From Streptomyces sp. SCUT-3 (GTDB lineage Bacteria; Actinomycetota; Actinomycetes; Streptomycetales; Streptomycetaceae): a stretch of DNA of 64,000 bases. This document shows, one piece after another, positions 1 to 9,681 of the stretch. The notes beneath the pieces are model-generated. The model saw only the letters and a program-made list of their open reading frames with translations, was not told the origin of the DNA and did not search any database. Location: positions 5,962,501 through 6,026,500 of the forward strand of contig NZ_CP046907.1 of assembly GCF_014083985.1 (NCBI RefSeq), read 5' to 3'. The position numbers and the translations under genes were made by a program. The stretch's first letter is position 1. Each line of letters starts with the position of its first letter.

Positions 1-2421
1 GCGCCGACCTCCTGCTGAACGTGCTGAACGCGCCGTGGCGCACCGGCGGCCGGTACGGGGGCAACACCGCTCCGCCCGCCCGGCGGCTCGCGGACGAACC
101 GCTGGACGACGCGGCCCCCGAGTGGGCCGAGGGCATGGTTCGCGCCGGCCTCCTGGACCCCGCCGCGCTCGTGCACCCGGCCCGCCCCGCCGCCCGCGCG
201 GCCGGCGCCCTGGCCGCCCTGGCGGAGCGCGGCCTGCTGACCGACGACGCGCGCCGCGCCCTGCACTCCGCGGTACGCGACCACCTGGCGGGCCGCCCCG
301 ACGCCTGGGCGGCACTGCTGCGGATGCTCCCCGGCTTCACCGGCAGCTTGGCCGAGCTGGTCGCCGCGGCGGGGCAGGCCGCCGCCCCCACCCCGCCCGC
401 CGCCCCGCCCGCCGCCCCGGACTCCGCCGCCCCGGACTCCGGCGCCCCCGCAGGCCGGCCGCGGCGCCCCGGCCCCGCGGCCGTGCGTGCCCAAACCCCC
501 GGGACCCCCGAATTCCCCGGCGAGCCGCGCGGCGAGCGCCAACGGGCGGCGCTGGGCGCACTGGACCTGCTGATCCGTCTCGCCCCGGGCGACGCGCCCC
601 TGCCCGACGACCCGGGCAGCCTGCGCTACCTCGCCCGTCACCACCCCGCCGACAACCCCGGAGGGGAGTCCCCGGCCTGGCTGGTCAAGGCGTGCGAGGC
701 CGCGGGCATCGCCCCCGAGGACGGCTGGCACACCCCGCCGCCCCGGGCTCAGGCACTGGCGGAACCGGCCCGCGCGCGCGACGCCGGCGCGGCCGGGCAC
801 ACCCTCGAGACCGCCTACCTGCACGGGGTGCTCCGGGCGGACGACCTCCTGCGCACCCTCCCCGCTCCGTGGCTGGTCCGCCGCCCCCACGACTGGTACC
901 GGCTCGCCTTCCCCGTGGCCTGGGAGAACGCCCTGGCCGCCTTCCTCGACCACGAACTGGGCGACGACCCGGACGCCTGGCTGTACCTGGCCGCGGCCGC
1001 CCGCGAGGAGATGCGGACCGAGACCCGGCGCCCGCCGCACGGGGCGACCTGGCCCGAACTCCTCGAACGCTCCCGTACCCGAACCGGCGCCCCGCGCCGG
1101 AGGACTGGGCGCCCATGGCGGACCACGCGACCGTCGATCACGGCCCGTCCTCCCGCAACCCCGCGCCCACCACCCCCGACGAGGCCCTGCGGCTCCTCGC
1201 CCACGGCAACCACCTGTGGCTGTGGCCACTGGGCACCCTGCTGGGCCTGGCGGGGCCCCGCGCCCTGACCGCCGTGCTGCCCCGGCTCGGCCCCGACGGC
1301 CCCTGGCTGCTCGCCGCCCACCTGCTCCGCCACCGGCCCACGCCGCGCGCCGCGTTCGACCACCTCCTGCGGCAGCGCGACCCGCAGGCCCTGCGCGTCC
1401 TCGCAGTGCAGGGGCGGTGGCTCGACGACGGACTGGAGCAGCGGCTGGCCGACCTCCGCGACCCGGACGCCGACCTGGCCCTGCTGCACCACACCCAGGA
1501 CCGCCACGTCCGCCGGCGGATCGTCACCGCTCCCGGGCCGGTGGCGGGCCGCCTCCTCCCCGGACTGCGCGACGACCCGTCAGCCGTCCCTCCCGGGGGC
1601 GCCCTGTGGCTGGAGTCGGCCGAACCCGACCTGATCGAGGCCGTCCTCGTTCGCACCGGTCGGCACCTCGACCTCGCGCAGCAGCTCACCGGATGCCTCA
1701 ACCTCCTGCGCCACGGCGGTCCGCGGCGCCTGGGCGACCTCGTCGGCCGCGGTGTCCTCGGCCAGGCCGCCACCCGGCTGTGCCAGAAGGCACTGGCCGG
1801 ACCGGACCCCGCCGCGGCGCTCCGCGCCCGCCTCGACCGCGAGCTGTCCCCGGCCCGGCTCGCCGCACGGCTGCGCCGCAGCGACCACCCGTGGCGCACC
1901 GCCGAACTCCTCGGAAGCCGGCCCGCCGCATGGGACTGGTACGGGCTGGAGGCCGAGCACCACAAGGACCCCGTCCCCCACTGGGCGGAGGTGGTCCGCC
2001 ACCCCGCCGCCCCGCGCGACCTGGTCCTGCGGCACAGCGAGCACCTCCCGGCCCCGGGCCGGCACCGCACCCCCGCGGACCCCGGCTGACGCGGGCCCGG
2101 CTCCGCCACGGACTGGGCGACCACTTCCACGAGCCGCTCACCGTGCAGCTCGACCACCTCCTGGGCACCGGCCACCTCGGTGGGGCCGATTTGGTCCGGG
2201 AGGTCGCCCCCGCCGCTCTCGTCCTGGACTACCTCAACGGGGCCGGCCGCCGCACGGACGCACCTGCCCGGGTGGGGGCCGCGCTGGCGGAGACCGCGGT
2301 CCTGGTCCGCGACCGGCTGGGCGTCGACGCCGCCGCCTGGCGCCGCGTCGTCGCCCGCCTCAGCGAACGCGATCCCCACTGGGACCCCCTCGCCCCGGTC
2401 GCCTCCCTGCTCGCACCCTGA
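1..2421 (+). pseudogene. Large hypothetical protein, 5' end outside window, two apparent -1 frameshifts
   Basis: Coding signal runs from the window edge to the TGA at 2419 but passes through three frames. Frame 3 is good from base 3 to about 1070, frame 2 from about 1072 to 2083, and frame 1 from about 2084 to the end. The first break is repaired by one extra C in the run at 1072-1074, giving a join through RSPYPNRRPAPEDW. The second is repaired by one extra C near 2070-2083, giving a join through DPRLTRARL. The joined product is over 800 residues, rich in Leu, Ala and Arg, with no signal peptide or membrane segment visible in this part. I do not recognise a domain. It may instead be two genes, the second starting at ATG 1115, but no stop separates them in the first frame before the shift. 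Confidence 0.5.
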
Positions 2422-2480
2422 GCCGGAGCCCTCCGGCCGCGGGCCCGGACCACCGCGCCCGCGGCCGGGGCGCGCACGCG

Positions 2481-2518
2481 GGACGTGACGGCGGGGCAGA
2501 CGCCCCGCCGTCACGTCC
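2481..2518. terminator. Bidirectional hairpin terminator
   Basis: A 17-bp perfect stem (2481-2497 with 2502-2518) and a 4-nt loop lie between two convergent genes and overlap the stop codon of the acetyltransferase. There is no T-tract, as is usual in streptomycetes. Confidence 0.7.
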
Positions 2519-3059
2519 CGCCGGGTTCGGGCGCGCCGCGGAGCTCGCCCTCCAGCAGGCCCATGACGAACATGTCGTGCCACCGGCCGTCGCGCCGGAA
2601 GACCTGGCGCAGCCGACCCTCCTCGACGAAGCCGACCTTCTCGTAGACGCGCCGGGCGGCGTGGTTCTCGGTGACGACGGTCAGCGTGATCCTGTGCAGG
2701 CGCATCTTCTCGAAGCCGTAGCGGCACGCCGTGCGCATCGCGTCCGTGGCGATGCCGCGGCCCCAGTACTCCTTCTCGCCGATGTAGATGTCGATCTCGG
2801 AGCACCCGGTCTCCGGCTCGGCGCCGTGCAGCCGGACCAGGCCGACGAGCTTTTCGCCGGCGAGCACCTCGATCCCGAGGAGCACGTCCCCGTAGGTGTT
2901 GCGCGGTCGTTCCGCCAGCCGCTTCTCGACCTGGGACAGCGGCTGGGCGTAGCCGTCCTCCATCCACCGCATGACGTCGGGGTCGTGGTTCCACCGCCAC
3001 AGCGCCTCGGCGTCCGGCAGCCCCATCGGCCGCAGCCTCACCAGTTCTCCGACCGTCAT
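2511..3059 (-). CDS. GNAT family N-acetyltransferase (RimJ/RimL type)
   Basis: The product is 182 residues with the RimL-like GNAT fold. It has an N-terminal LVRLRPMGLPDAEALWRWNHD segment typical of the family, the acetyl-CoA binding region around the YWGRGIATDAMR stretch (R/Q-x-x-G-x-G/A type), and the ENHAARRVYEKVGF motif near residue 140. It probably transfers acetyl from acetyl-CoA to an amine on a small molecule or protein N-terminus; the substrate cannot be told. The start chosen is ATG 3059, preceded by GGAAAG. The frame is open further upstream, but that extension is Arg/Pro-rich and looks non-coding. It is convergent with the broken gene before it. Confidence 0.85.
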   Translation of the reverse strand: MTVGELVRLRPMGLPDAEALWRWNHDPDVMRWMEDGYAQPLSQVEKRLAERPRNTYGDVLLGIEVLAGEKLVGLVRLHGAEPETGCSEIDIYIGEKEYWGRGIATDAMRTACRYGFEKMRLHRITLTVVTENHAARRVYEKVGFVEEGRLRQVFRRDGRWHDMFVMGLLEGELRGAPEPGGT

Positions 3060-3450
3060 CTCAGCCTGCTTTCCGGTTAGTTCGTGATCGGTGTCCGCGG
3101 GCCCGCAAGCGGTTGCACGGCCCGGAGTCCTCCCCGGTCCGCCCAGGACCGTGTCCTGTGCGGTGGGGCGGACCGGCCGCCGCCGCGCACGCGGCGTCGG
3201 GCGCCCGGTAGCGCTTTCGACGCGAGTCCCGGGGTGCGGCCCGCCGGAGGTGGGCCGGCGGGCCGCGTGTTCCCGCGGCTGTGAAGCGATCGGGAGCAGG
3301 TGACACCATGGCACAGGCGTCTGACAACCCGTCCGCCGCAGCTGTCCGGAAGCCGACGGAGGCCCCGTCCCCGGGGCTACCCTTCCGTCCGACCCCGCGT
3401 GCCGCACGGGTCGGCCGAAGGCGTGTCAGGAACCCCGCCCGGCAGGACCG
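3060..3450. other. Intergenic region, divergent promoters expected
   Basis: About 390 bp lie between the divergent acetyltransferase and MATE genes. A 12-bp stem (3236-3247 with 3255-3266) is visible. I see no convincing gene; the open frames here are shadows of high GC. Confidence 0.4.
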
Positions 3451-4872
3451 GTGACGCGGGACGACGGGGACGGGCGGACGGGGCGGGTGGCGGGAATGAC
3501 GGGCACGGCGGGGAAGAGGAGGACGGCGGGGCGGGCGGAACCCGGTGCCCGCGGTCCGGTGGCGCGGATCGCCTCGGCGGCGCTCCCGCTCTACCTGACC
3601 ATGATCGTCTCGTCGGCCGGCGCGCTCGTGGGAACCGCCGTGCTCGGCAGGCACGCCACGGTCTCCCTCGCCGCCTTCGCCGTCACCACCGCGGTCCACA
3701 CCCCGGCGGTCGCGGCCGTCGCCGGCGCGCTGCGCGGTGTGATGCCCTTCGTCGCCGCGGAGCGCGAGGACCCCGACGCGCTGCTGCCCGTGGTCCGCGA
3801 CGGCATGTGGCTGGGGATCGTCACGGGGCTGCTCGGCGCAGCCGCGGTGGGCGCGGTCCCGCTGATCGGCAGGGCCTCCGGCGTGCCGGAGGAGACCCTC
3901 GCTGAGCTGGGCGCGCTCCCGGCCCTCCTCGCCTGCAGCGTGCTCGTGTCCGCCGTGGGCAACTCCGCCACCTCCACCCTGGTGGGTCTGGGCCGCTCGA
4001 AACCGGTCATGCACGCCGGGACGGCCGGGACGGTGACGGCCGTGGCGCTCTCGCTCCTCCTGGTGGGCGGCGTCGGCCCGTTCGGCGGTCTCGGGCCGAC
4101 CGGCGCGGGTGTCGCGATGCTCGCGTCGAACCTTGTCGGCGCCGCGGTCGCGCACCGGGCGCTGCGCCGTTCCCCGGTCCTGGCCGGGCGGCGGCTGCGG
4201 CCCGGGCGGCCGCACGTGCGCGCGCTGCTCCGCCTCGCCGCGGTCGGGGTGCCGCTCGCCGCCACCGTCCTGGTCAAGTTCGCCGTCCTGGGCGTCCTCG
4301 CCCTCGCCGCCGCCCGGACCGGCAGCGAAAGCGCCGCCGCGCACAGCATCTCCGTCTCCCTGGCCAACCTGGTGTTCACCGCGGCCGTCGCCGTGGGCCA
4401 GGCGACCGTCCCGCTGGTGTCCCCGTACGTCGGGGGCGGTGACGTCCGCGGGCTGCGCGGCGGTGTGCTGGCGGGGGTGAAGGTGGCCATGGGCGCCGTG
4501 CTCGTCCTGGGCGGCGTCCTGGCGTCGGCGGGGGAGCCGGTGGTCTCCCTGTTCACCGGTGACGCAGTCCTGCGCGGCCTGGTGACCGGGCTGCTGCCGG
4601 TGGTCCTGCTGGCGGTCGTCACGGACGCGCTCCAGGCGGTTTTCGGGTTCGGCCTGGTGGCCGTGAAGGACACGGTGCCCGGCCTCGTCGTCTTCGCCGC
4701 CTGCTACGGGGCGCTGGCACTGGTCGCGGTCCCGGTGGCCGCGGCGGGAGGACTGACCGCCCTGTGGGCCGCGCTGGCCTGCGCCAACACCGCGCTGGTG
4801 GCCGGGCAGGCGTGGGCCTTCCACCACCGCAGCGCCCGGCTGCCGTGCGGACCGGCGGGCACTCCCGGGTGA
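3451..4872 (+). CDS. MATE family efflux transporter
   Basis: The product is 473 residues with two repeated halves of hydrophobic helices, about twelve membrane segments, matching the MATE (multi-antimicrobial extrusion) family. Diagnostic pieces are PLYLTMIVSSAGALVGTAVL in helix 1, NSATSTLVGLGRSKPVMHAG before the half-way point and SISVSLANLVFTAAVAVGQA in the second half. MATE proteins export cationic drugs or metabolites using H+ or Na+ gradients from the cytoplasmic membrane. GTG 3451 is the longest start; ATG 3496 (MTGTAG), with a G-rich upstream, is equally possible and would remove 15 residues. The gene stands alone and ends against a strong shared terminator. Confidence 0.85.
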   Translation: MTRDDGDGRTGRVAGMTGTAGKRRTAGRAEPGARGPVARIASAALPLYLTMIVSSAGALVGTAVLGRHATVSLAAFAVTTAVHTPAVAAVAGALRGVMPFVAAEREDPDALLPVVRDGMWLGIVTGLLGAAAVGAVPLIGRASGVPEETLAELGALPALLACSVLVSAVGNSATSTLVGLGRSKPVMHAGTAGTVTAVALSLLLVGGVGPFGGLGPTGAGVAMLASNLVGAAVAHRALRRSPVLAGRRLRPGRPHVRALLRLAAVGVPLAATVLVKFAVLGVLALAAARTGSESAAAHSISVSLANLVFTAAVAVGQATVPLVSPYVGGGDVRGLRGGVLAGVKVAMGAVLVLGGVLASAGEPVVSLFTGDAVLRGLVTGLLPVVLLAVVTDALQAVFGFGLVAVKDTVPGLVVFAACYGALALVAVPVAAAGGLTALWAALACANTALVAGQAWAFHHRSARLPCGPAGTPG

Positions 4873-4938
4873 GCGCACCGGCGGCCCGGCGGAACCGGGA
4901 CACCCGAGGCTCCGTCCTCCGCGGGGACGCCAGACCCC

Positions 4939-5025
4939 GCGACGGCCGCTCCCGCGACGGCCGCCCCTGCGACGGCCGCTCCCGCGACGGCCGCCCCTGC
5001 GACGGCCGCTCCCGCGACGGCCGCC
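4939..5025 (+). repeat. 15-bp tandem repeat, about six copies
   Basis: Six units of the form GCGACGGCCGCTCCC / GCGACGGCCGCCCCT alternate almost perfectly, so the array is also a 30-bp repeat of about three copies. It lies between the MATE stop codon and the terminator hairpin, outside any gene. Confidence 0.85.
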
Positions 5026-5065
5026 GGCCGTGCCGCACCGTGGGGAGACGGTGCGGCACGGCCGG
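5024..5065. terminator. Strong bidirectional terminator
   Basis: An 18-bp perfect stem (5024-5041 with 5048-5065) with loop GGGGAG sits between the convergent MATE and M4 protease genes. Confidence 0.8.
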
Positions 5066-5104
5066 GGCGTGCGGGCTGCCCCCGGGGAGGGGCTCAGCGG
5101 GTCG

Positions 5105-6718
5105 TCACTTGACGTTGACGCCGGCCCAGGCGGCGTTGACCGCCTGGTACTCGGCGCCGGCGGCCCCGTACAGGTCGCTCGCCGCCGACAGGGTGGCGGC
5201 GCGGGCGCCGGCGTAGTCGGTGGTGGAGGTCATGTACGTGGTCAGGGCCTTGTACCAGATCTTCTCGGCCTTGTCCCGGCCGATGCCGGCGACCGCCGTG
5301 CCGTCGTAGGTCGGGCTGTTGTAGCTCACGCCGTTGACGGTCTTGGCGCCGCTGCCCTCGGAGAGCAGGTAGAAGAAGTGGTTGGCGGGGCCGGACGAGT
5401 AGTGGACGTCGACCCGGCGCAGGTTCCTGGACCAGTAGTCGTGGGACGAGCCGTCCTTGGAGGGCTTGTCCATGTAGCGCAGCGGGGTGCCGTCGCCGTT
5501 GATGTCGACCTTCTCGCCGACGAGGTAGTCGCCCGGGTCGGAGGAGTTGGCGGCGTGGAACTCGGCGGCCGCGGCGAAGATGTCGGAGGTGGCCTCGTTG
5601 AGGCCGCCGGACTCGCCGCTGTAGCGCAGGCCGGCGGTGTTGGAGGTGACGCCGTGGGTCATCTCGTGCGCCGCGATGTCCAGCGAGGTGAGGGGGGCGG
5701 CGTTGTTCGCCCCGTCGCCGTAGGTCATGCAGAAGCAGGAGTCGGACCAGAACGCGTTGACGTAGGCGTTGCCGTAGTGGACGCGGGTGTAGGCGGCCGC
5801 GCCGTCGTTGCGGATGCCGTTGCGGCCGTGGACGTTCTTGTAGTAGTCCCACGTGACCGCGGCGCCGTAGTGCGCGTCGACCGCGGCGCTCTGGCGGCCG
5901 CCGCCCCACACGTCGTCGGCGTCGTTGAACAGGGTGCCCGTGCCCGTGGTGCCCTGGTTCATGTCGAGGGTGCGGTGGCCGCCGCGGGCCCCGTCCTTGA
6001 GGTCGAAGGTGCTGCCGTTGGGCGTGGTGGTGAGGGAGACCGTGCCGTTGTAGTCACCGGTGCCGGTGCCGGTGTGGACGGTCTCGTAGGAGAACAGCTC
6101 CTTGCCGGTGGCGGCGTCGGTGACGACGTGCATCTCGCTCGGCGTGCCGTCGTGCTGCACCCCGGTGACGACGGTCTCCCAGGCCAGGACCGGCTTGCCG
6201 TCCGCGGCCCAGACCACCTTGCGCGGGGTCTTCGCCGCCGCGGCCCCCTCGGTCTCCTGCGCGGCGGCCTTCAGCGCGGTCTTCTTCGCGGCGGACGCCG
6301 GCAGCCCGGCGTCCGTGCTCGGCACCGAGATCCGGGCCTTCGTGGCCCGGGTGACGGTCCGCTCGCCGTTCTTCCGCTCGTGCACGACGAGGTCGCCGCC
6401 CAGGACGGGCAGCCCGGCCCAGGTGCGCTCGTAGCGGGTGTGCACCGAGCCGTCGGCGTCCTTGACGACGTCGCGGACGACGAGCTTCTCCTCGCTGCCC
6501 AGGTTGAGGAGTTCGGCCTCGGCGGCCGCGTCGGCCTGCGCCGCCCTGATGGCGGATGCCCGCTCGGAGGCGGACAGGGCGACCGCCGTCGCGCCGGACT
6601 CGCGGTCGGCCTGCGCGTTGGCCGTTCCGGACTGCACGCCGACGACGAGCATCGCGGCCGAGGCGGCCAGGGCGGCGGCGCGGACGGTGGCCTTGCGGGG
6701 GGTGGTGCTGGGTATCAC
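5105..6718 (-). CDS. Secreted M4 (thermolysin-like) neutral metalloprotease
   Basis: The product is a 537-residue pre-pro-enzyme. A Sec signal peptide (residues 1-36, Ala-rich with an ANAQA cleavage region) is followed by FTP/PepSY propeptide segments (about 60-200) and the M4 catalytic domain. The zinc motif HEMTH is near residue 352 and the third ligand lies in GGLNEATSD about 20 residues on; a C-terminal helical domain ends AWAGVNVK. It hydrolyses proteins outside the cell and is matured by removal of the propeptide. GTG 6718 has an ideal upstream GAGGAG at 6 nt. Long upstream DNA and the lone position suggest its own regulated promoter. Confidence 0.93.
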   Translation of the reverse strand: MIPSTTPRKATVRAAALAASAAMLVVGVQSGTANAQADRESGATAVALSASERASAIRAAQADAAAEAELLNLGSEEKLVVRDVVKDADGSVHTRYERTWAGLPVLGGDLVVHERKNGERTVTRATKARISVPSTDAGLPASAAKKTALKAAAQETEGAAAAKTPRKVVWAADGKPVLAWETVVTGVQHDGTPSEMHVVTDAATGKELFSYETVHTGTGTGDYNGTVSLTTTPNGSTFDLKDGARGGHRTLDMNQGTTGTGTLFNDADDVWGGGRQSAAVDAHYGAAVTWDYYKNVHGRNGIRNDGAAAYTRVHYGNAYVNAFWSDSCFCMTYGDGANNAAPLTSLDIAAHEMTHGVTSNTAGLRYSGESGGLNEATSDIFAAAAEFHAANSSDPGDYLVGEKVDINGDGTPLRYMDKPSKDGSSHDYWSRNLRRVDVHYSSGPANHFFYLLSEGSGAKTVNGVSYNSPTYDGTAVAGIGRDKAEKIWYKALTTYMTSTTDYAGARAATLSAASDLYGAAGAEYQAVNAAWAGVNVK

Positions 6719-7099
6719 TGGGGTCTCCTCGGCACGGGACCGCGAGGTGGCCGCGGTCCGTCAAAGCCGGGCGGATCAGTGGTGGGCCGCCCGGAGTTGT
6801 CGGGAAGTCCCTTCGGGCGTCCGGAACCGCGCCCCGGGGTGCACGAGGTGGAGACAGGTGCGCAGGGGAACGCGGACCCCTGGTGCGCCCGCGGGGAACC
6901 GGAGCAGAGACTGTCATCAATCGGTCACTTAGCAACAGGGGTTGAACAGAAAATGATTTGTTGTGTTCCCGACATGCCGATCTCCGTCACCCTGGGTGAC
7001 CGTGCCCCGCCTCCCGCCCTGCCGGTGCTCGGCCCGCCGCCCCCACTGCCTCCGCCGCCCCCACTGCCCCGCTGCGTCCCATCACCCCGCAGTGCCCCG
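6719..7099. other. Upstream region of the M4 protease
   Basis: About 380 bp without a gene. The stretch 6925-6965 is unusually AT-rich for this genome and is the likeliest promoter area for the protease on the minus strand; I cannot fix the -10 and -35 boxes. A duplicated CCGCCCCCACTGCC unit lies near 7036-7068. Confidence 0.35.
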
Positions 7100-7663
7100 T
7101 TACTCCGCGGTCCCCCCGCGGTGACGCACGACGGCCTCGAAGATCTGCGCCAACTCGGCCGCGTCCTCACCCGCATGGTGCGTGTGCGGCAGTCCGTCCA
7201 GGCCCAGTGCGTGCTTGACGGTGCCCTTGCGGGTCCCGGCCCACTCGCTCCCGGTCATGCCCATCCAGTAGCTGCGCAGGTCGATTCCCGAACCGGTCGC
7301 ACCGAACGGGCTCTTGCCGGTGAAGCGCATGAAGTACCAGTGCACGAACATCCCGTCCCACACCGCGGGAGCGGCGAGGAAGACCGGGCGCCCGATCCCG
7401 CGCAGGCCGTCGACCCAGCGCGCGGCGGCCGACATCGCATCCTCGGCGGCCGGTGCCTCCCGCAGCAGCCGTTCCCGGTCGAGGCCGGAGACGGCCAGCG
7501 CCTTGGGGTCGAAGTCGTCGGAGATCGGGCGCAGTTCGGTGTAGAACGACAGGTCGGGACGGCCGGCCACGGCCATGCCGAGGGAGATCATGCTGTACGG
7601 ACCGGGGATCGGTCCGTCCGCCTCGACATCGACGGCGACATAGAGTTCGGGAAGACGGGACAT
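7100..7663 (-). CDS. DEDDh-type 3'-5' exonuclease domain protein
   Basis: The product is 187 residues. The N-terminal VAVDVEADG gives the D-x-E of the exonuclease I motif. WDGMFVHWYFMRFTG resembles the central motif, and HTHHAGEDAAELAQIF supplies the His and Asp of motif III. This fits the RNase T / epsilon-subunit DEDDh superfamily, which removes 3' nucleotides from DNA or RNA using two metal ions. Substrate unknown. ATG 7663 is chosen; a GTG 9 nt upstream (7672) is also possible. It is on its own and not clearly in an operon with the protease downstream. Confidence 0.75.
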   Translation of the reverse strand: MSRLPELYVAVDVEADGPIPGPYSMISLGMAVAGRPDLSFYTELRPISDDFDPKALAVSGLDRERLLREAPAAEDAMSAAARWVDGLRGIGRPVFLAAPAVWDGMFVHWYFMRFTGKSPFGATGSGIDLRSYWMGMTGSEWAGTRKGTVKHALGLDGLPHTHHAGEDAAELAQIFEAVVRHRGGTAE

Positions 7664-7742
7664 GGTCGGCACTGTAGGTGCCTGGCTCTTCCCGGTGCCA
7701 TGCGGTTTCCCGCGGCGTGCGCCGCGGGCCGGCCGGCCCGGC

Positions 7743-8768
7743 TCAGCGGCGGGTGCGGTCCCGGAAGGCGCGGTCCCGGAGGGCGCGGGGTCGGAGCCTG
7801 CGTGCCGCCGGCAGCAGCGCCGTGCCCGCAGCCAGCGCGAGGGCGCCGACGCCGGCGGTGACGGGGGCCCGGCCGCCCGGGCCGGTCTCCGCCAGCGCGC
7901 CCGCCGCCGCGGCGTCCCGTCCGTCCGCGGGTGCCCGCCCCGCCGAGGCGTCGAGGATCAGCCGGGCGACCGCCTCGGGGTGGGTGATCATGGCGAAGTG
8001 CGGCGCGTCCACCTCGACGGTGCGGGATCCGGCCCGGTCGGCCATGAACCGTTCGAGCCGGGGCGGGACGGCACGGTCCTCGGTGGCGACCAGGTACCAG
8101 GACGGGACGGTCCTCCAGGCCGCCGCGCGGGACTCCTCGGCCAGGGCGGCCTGCGCGATCGGGCGCTGGCCGGCCGCCATCGCGGCCGTCGTCCGGGCCG
8201 GGGCGCCGGCCACGAGGACCTCGCGGAACCTGTCCGGGGCGACGGAGAACTCGACAGCCGTCCCGCCGCCGGGCAGCGGGTAGCGCGCCGGCACGACGGC
8301 GGTCCCCAGCCGGCTGCCGGGGAACCGCCCGTTCAACTCCTCCACGCTCTCGCCCCTGTCGGGCACGTGGGCCGCGATGTAGACCAGGGCCTCGACGTCG
8401 GGGTCCGAGGCGGCGGCGTTGCCGATCACCGCGCCCGCGTAGGAGTGGCCGACGAGCACGATCGGCCCCTCGATGCGTTCCAGGACCGAGGCGAGGTACG
8501 CCGAGTCCCCGGAGAGCCCGCGCAGCGGGTTGGCCGGGGCGACCACCCGGTGGCCGAGCCGCTGCAGGCGCTCGGTGACGCCCCGCCACGCGGAGGCGTC
8601 GGACATGGCGCCGTGCACCAGGACCACGGTGGGCCCGGCGCCCGCCCCTTCCCGCCCGTCGCCGTCGCCGGGAGCGGCGGCGGCCGGGGACACGGCGGTG
8701 AGTGCGGCGACGGCCAGCGCGACCGGGCCGCGGGCGAGGAGGGTGCGGACGCTCGGGAGGGAAGGCAC
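7743..8768 (-). CDS. Exported alpha/beta hydrolase with LAETG cell-wall sorting signal
   Basis: The product is 341 residues. The signal peptide (about 1-32) is followed by an alpha/beta hydrolase domain: VVLVHGAMSD (oxyanion region, about 47), nucleophile elbow GHSYAG (about 106), a late Asp in ATEDRAVPP and the catalytic His in APHFAMITHPE (about 253). The C-terminus is a complete sortase substrate tail: LAETG (about 294), then a hydrophobic stretch VTAGVGALALAAGTALL and an Arg-rich end. LAxTG is the motif recognised by class E sortases in Streptomyces, so I infer an enzyme covalently anchored to peptidoglycan. The EstA-like hydrolase family acts on esters or amides; the substrate is unknown. 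The start is GTG 8768. Confidence 0.8.
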   Translation of the reverse strand: MPSLPSVRTLLARGPVALAVAALTAVSPAAAAPGDGDGREGAGAGPTVVLVHGAMSDASAWRGVTERLQRLGHRVVAPANPLRGLSGDSAYLASVLERIEGPIVLVGHSYAGAVIGNAAASDPDVEALVYIAAHVPDRGESVEELNGRFPGSRLGTAVVPARYPLPGGGTAVEFSVAPDRFREVLVAGAPARTTAAMAAGQRPIAQAALAEESRAAAWRTVPSWYLVATEDRAVPPRLERFMADRAGSRTVEVDAPHFAMITHPEAVARLILDASAGRAPADGRDAAAAGALAETGPGGRAPVTAGVGALALAAGTALLPAARRLRPRALRDRAFRDRTRR

Positions 8769-8893
8769 AGCGGTTCTCGCTTCCGGAGGACGGGGCGACA
8801 GTCAACGAGCCTGTACGACCCGGGATCCCCGGGCTCCCCAGGAGGGCCGGAAGAGTGACGCGCGCGGCGGCGGCCCGGCGGCGGTCGCCCGCG

Positions 8894-9436
8894 TCAGGTG
8901 TTGGCGGCCCAGATGCTCAGATTCAGCGCGGCCGCGAACGCCACCCACAGCAGGTAGGGGACCAGCAGGTACCCGGCAGCCGGCCGGACGCGGCGGAACA
9001 GCACCGCCGTCGCGCCGGCCGTGAGGAGCAGCAGGCAGACGTCGGCGAAGGCGAGCCCGTACTGCCGCGCGCCGAAGAACAACGGCGTCCAGGCCGCGTT
9101 GAGCAGCAACTGCACACCCCACAGGCCCAGTTCGGTACGGGCCCGCCGACCCCGGGCACGCTGCACCAACCATGCGGACGTGCCCACGAGCGCGTAGAGC
9201 ACCGTCCACACCGGGCCGAAGAGCCACGACGGCGGCGCCCACGAAGGACGGTCCAAGGACGCGTACACCGCTCCGGAGCCGGAGGAGGAGAGCGCCCCCA
9301 CCGCGGCGGCGGCAAAGCTGAGGGCGAGGAACAGCAGCAGCGAGGGCCAGGCGGCCCGTCCGGACGCGGCGGCCCGTTCCTGCCGGGCGGTCCGCCCCTG
9401 CCCGGTGCCCTGCCGGGGGCCGTGGACTGTCGGCAT
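8894..9436 (-). CDS. TspO/MBR family membrane protein
   Basis: The product is 180 residues with five hydrophobic helices. TspO hallmarks are visible: SLDRPSWAPPSWLFGPVWTV near residue 65, LNAAWTPLFFGARQYGLA near 115, and the C-terminal LLWVAFAAALNLSIW. TspO proteins bind porphyrins and other hydrophobic ligands and are linked to tetrapyrrole handling and stress. An Arg/Gln-rich 30-residue N-terminal tail precedes helix 1. ATG 9436 is supported by GGGAGAG; an upstream start at 9499 lacks such a site. Confidence 0.85.
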   Translation of the reverse strand: MPTVHGPRQGTGQGRTARQERAAASGRAAWPSLLLFLALSFAAAAVGALSSSGSGAVYASLDRPSWAPPSWLFGPVWTVLYALVGTSAWLVQRARGRRARTELGLWGVQLLLNAAWTPLFFGARQYGLAFADVCLLLLTAGATAVLFRRVRPAAGYLLVPYLLWVAFAAALNLSIWAANT

Positions 9437-9491
9437 CGTGACTCTCCCTGTTCCCGCCCGCCGTCGTGCCGATCGCCTACCCGCCCGCGCC

Positions 9492-9530
9492 CGGTTCACC
9501 GGGCGGTTCGCCGGGCGGTTCGCCGGGCGG
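9492..9530 (+). repeat. 12-bp tandem repeat, three copies
   Basis: Three copies of GGTTCGCCGGGC (the first with A for G) lie in the divergent gap upstream of tspO. No gene reads through them convincingly. Confidence 0.6.
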
Positions 9531-9681
9531 CCGGTCCGGGAGGCCGCGGCGAACCGCGCTCCGCGACCCCGCTTCCGCGGTAGGATCCGCGAGAACCCTT
9601 CGGACGCTCCCGGCCGTGATCACCGGCACGGGACGTCCGCCGCGGCGGAGGCCCCGATTCCCGCCGCCCGCCCCGCACTTC

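Noticed and set aside
1138-3000. A 620-codon minus-strand frame opposite the first gene
   Set aside because: Low-complexity Arg/Pro/Gly product, a GC-rich shadow of the plus-strand coding signal and of the acetyltransferase gene.
4939-5025. CRISPR-like array
   Set aside because: The units are contiguous 15-bp repeats with no unique spacers.
5030-7861. A 943-codon open frame on the plus strand opposite the M4 protease and exonuclease
   Set aside because: It is the antisense shadow of well-supported minus-strand genes; composition is Val/Gly/Arg-rich with no domain.
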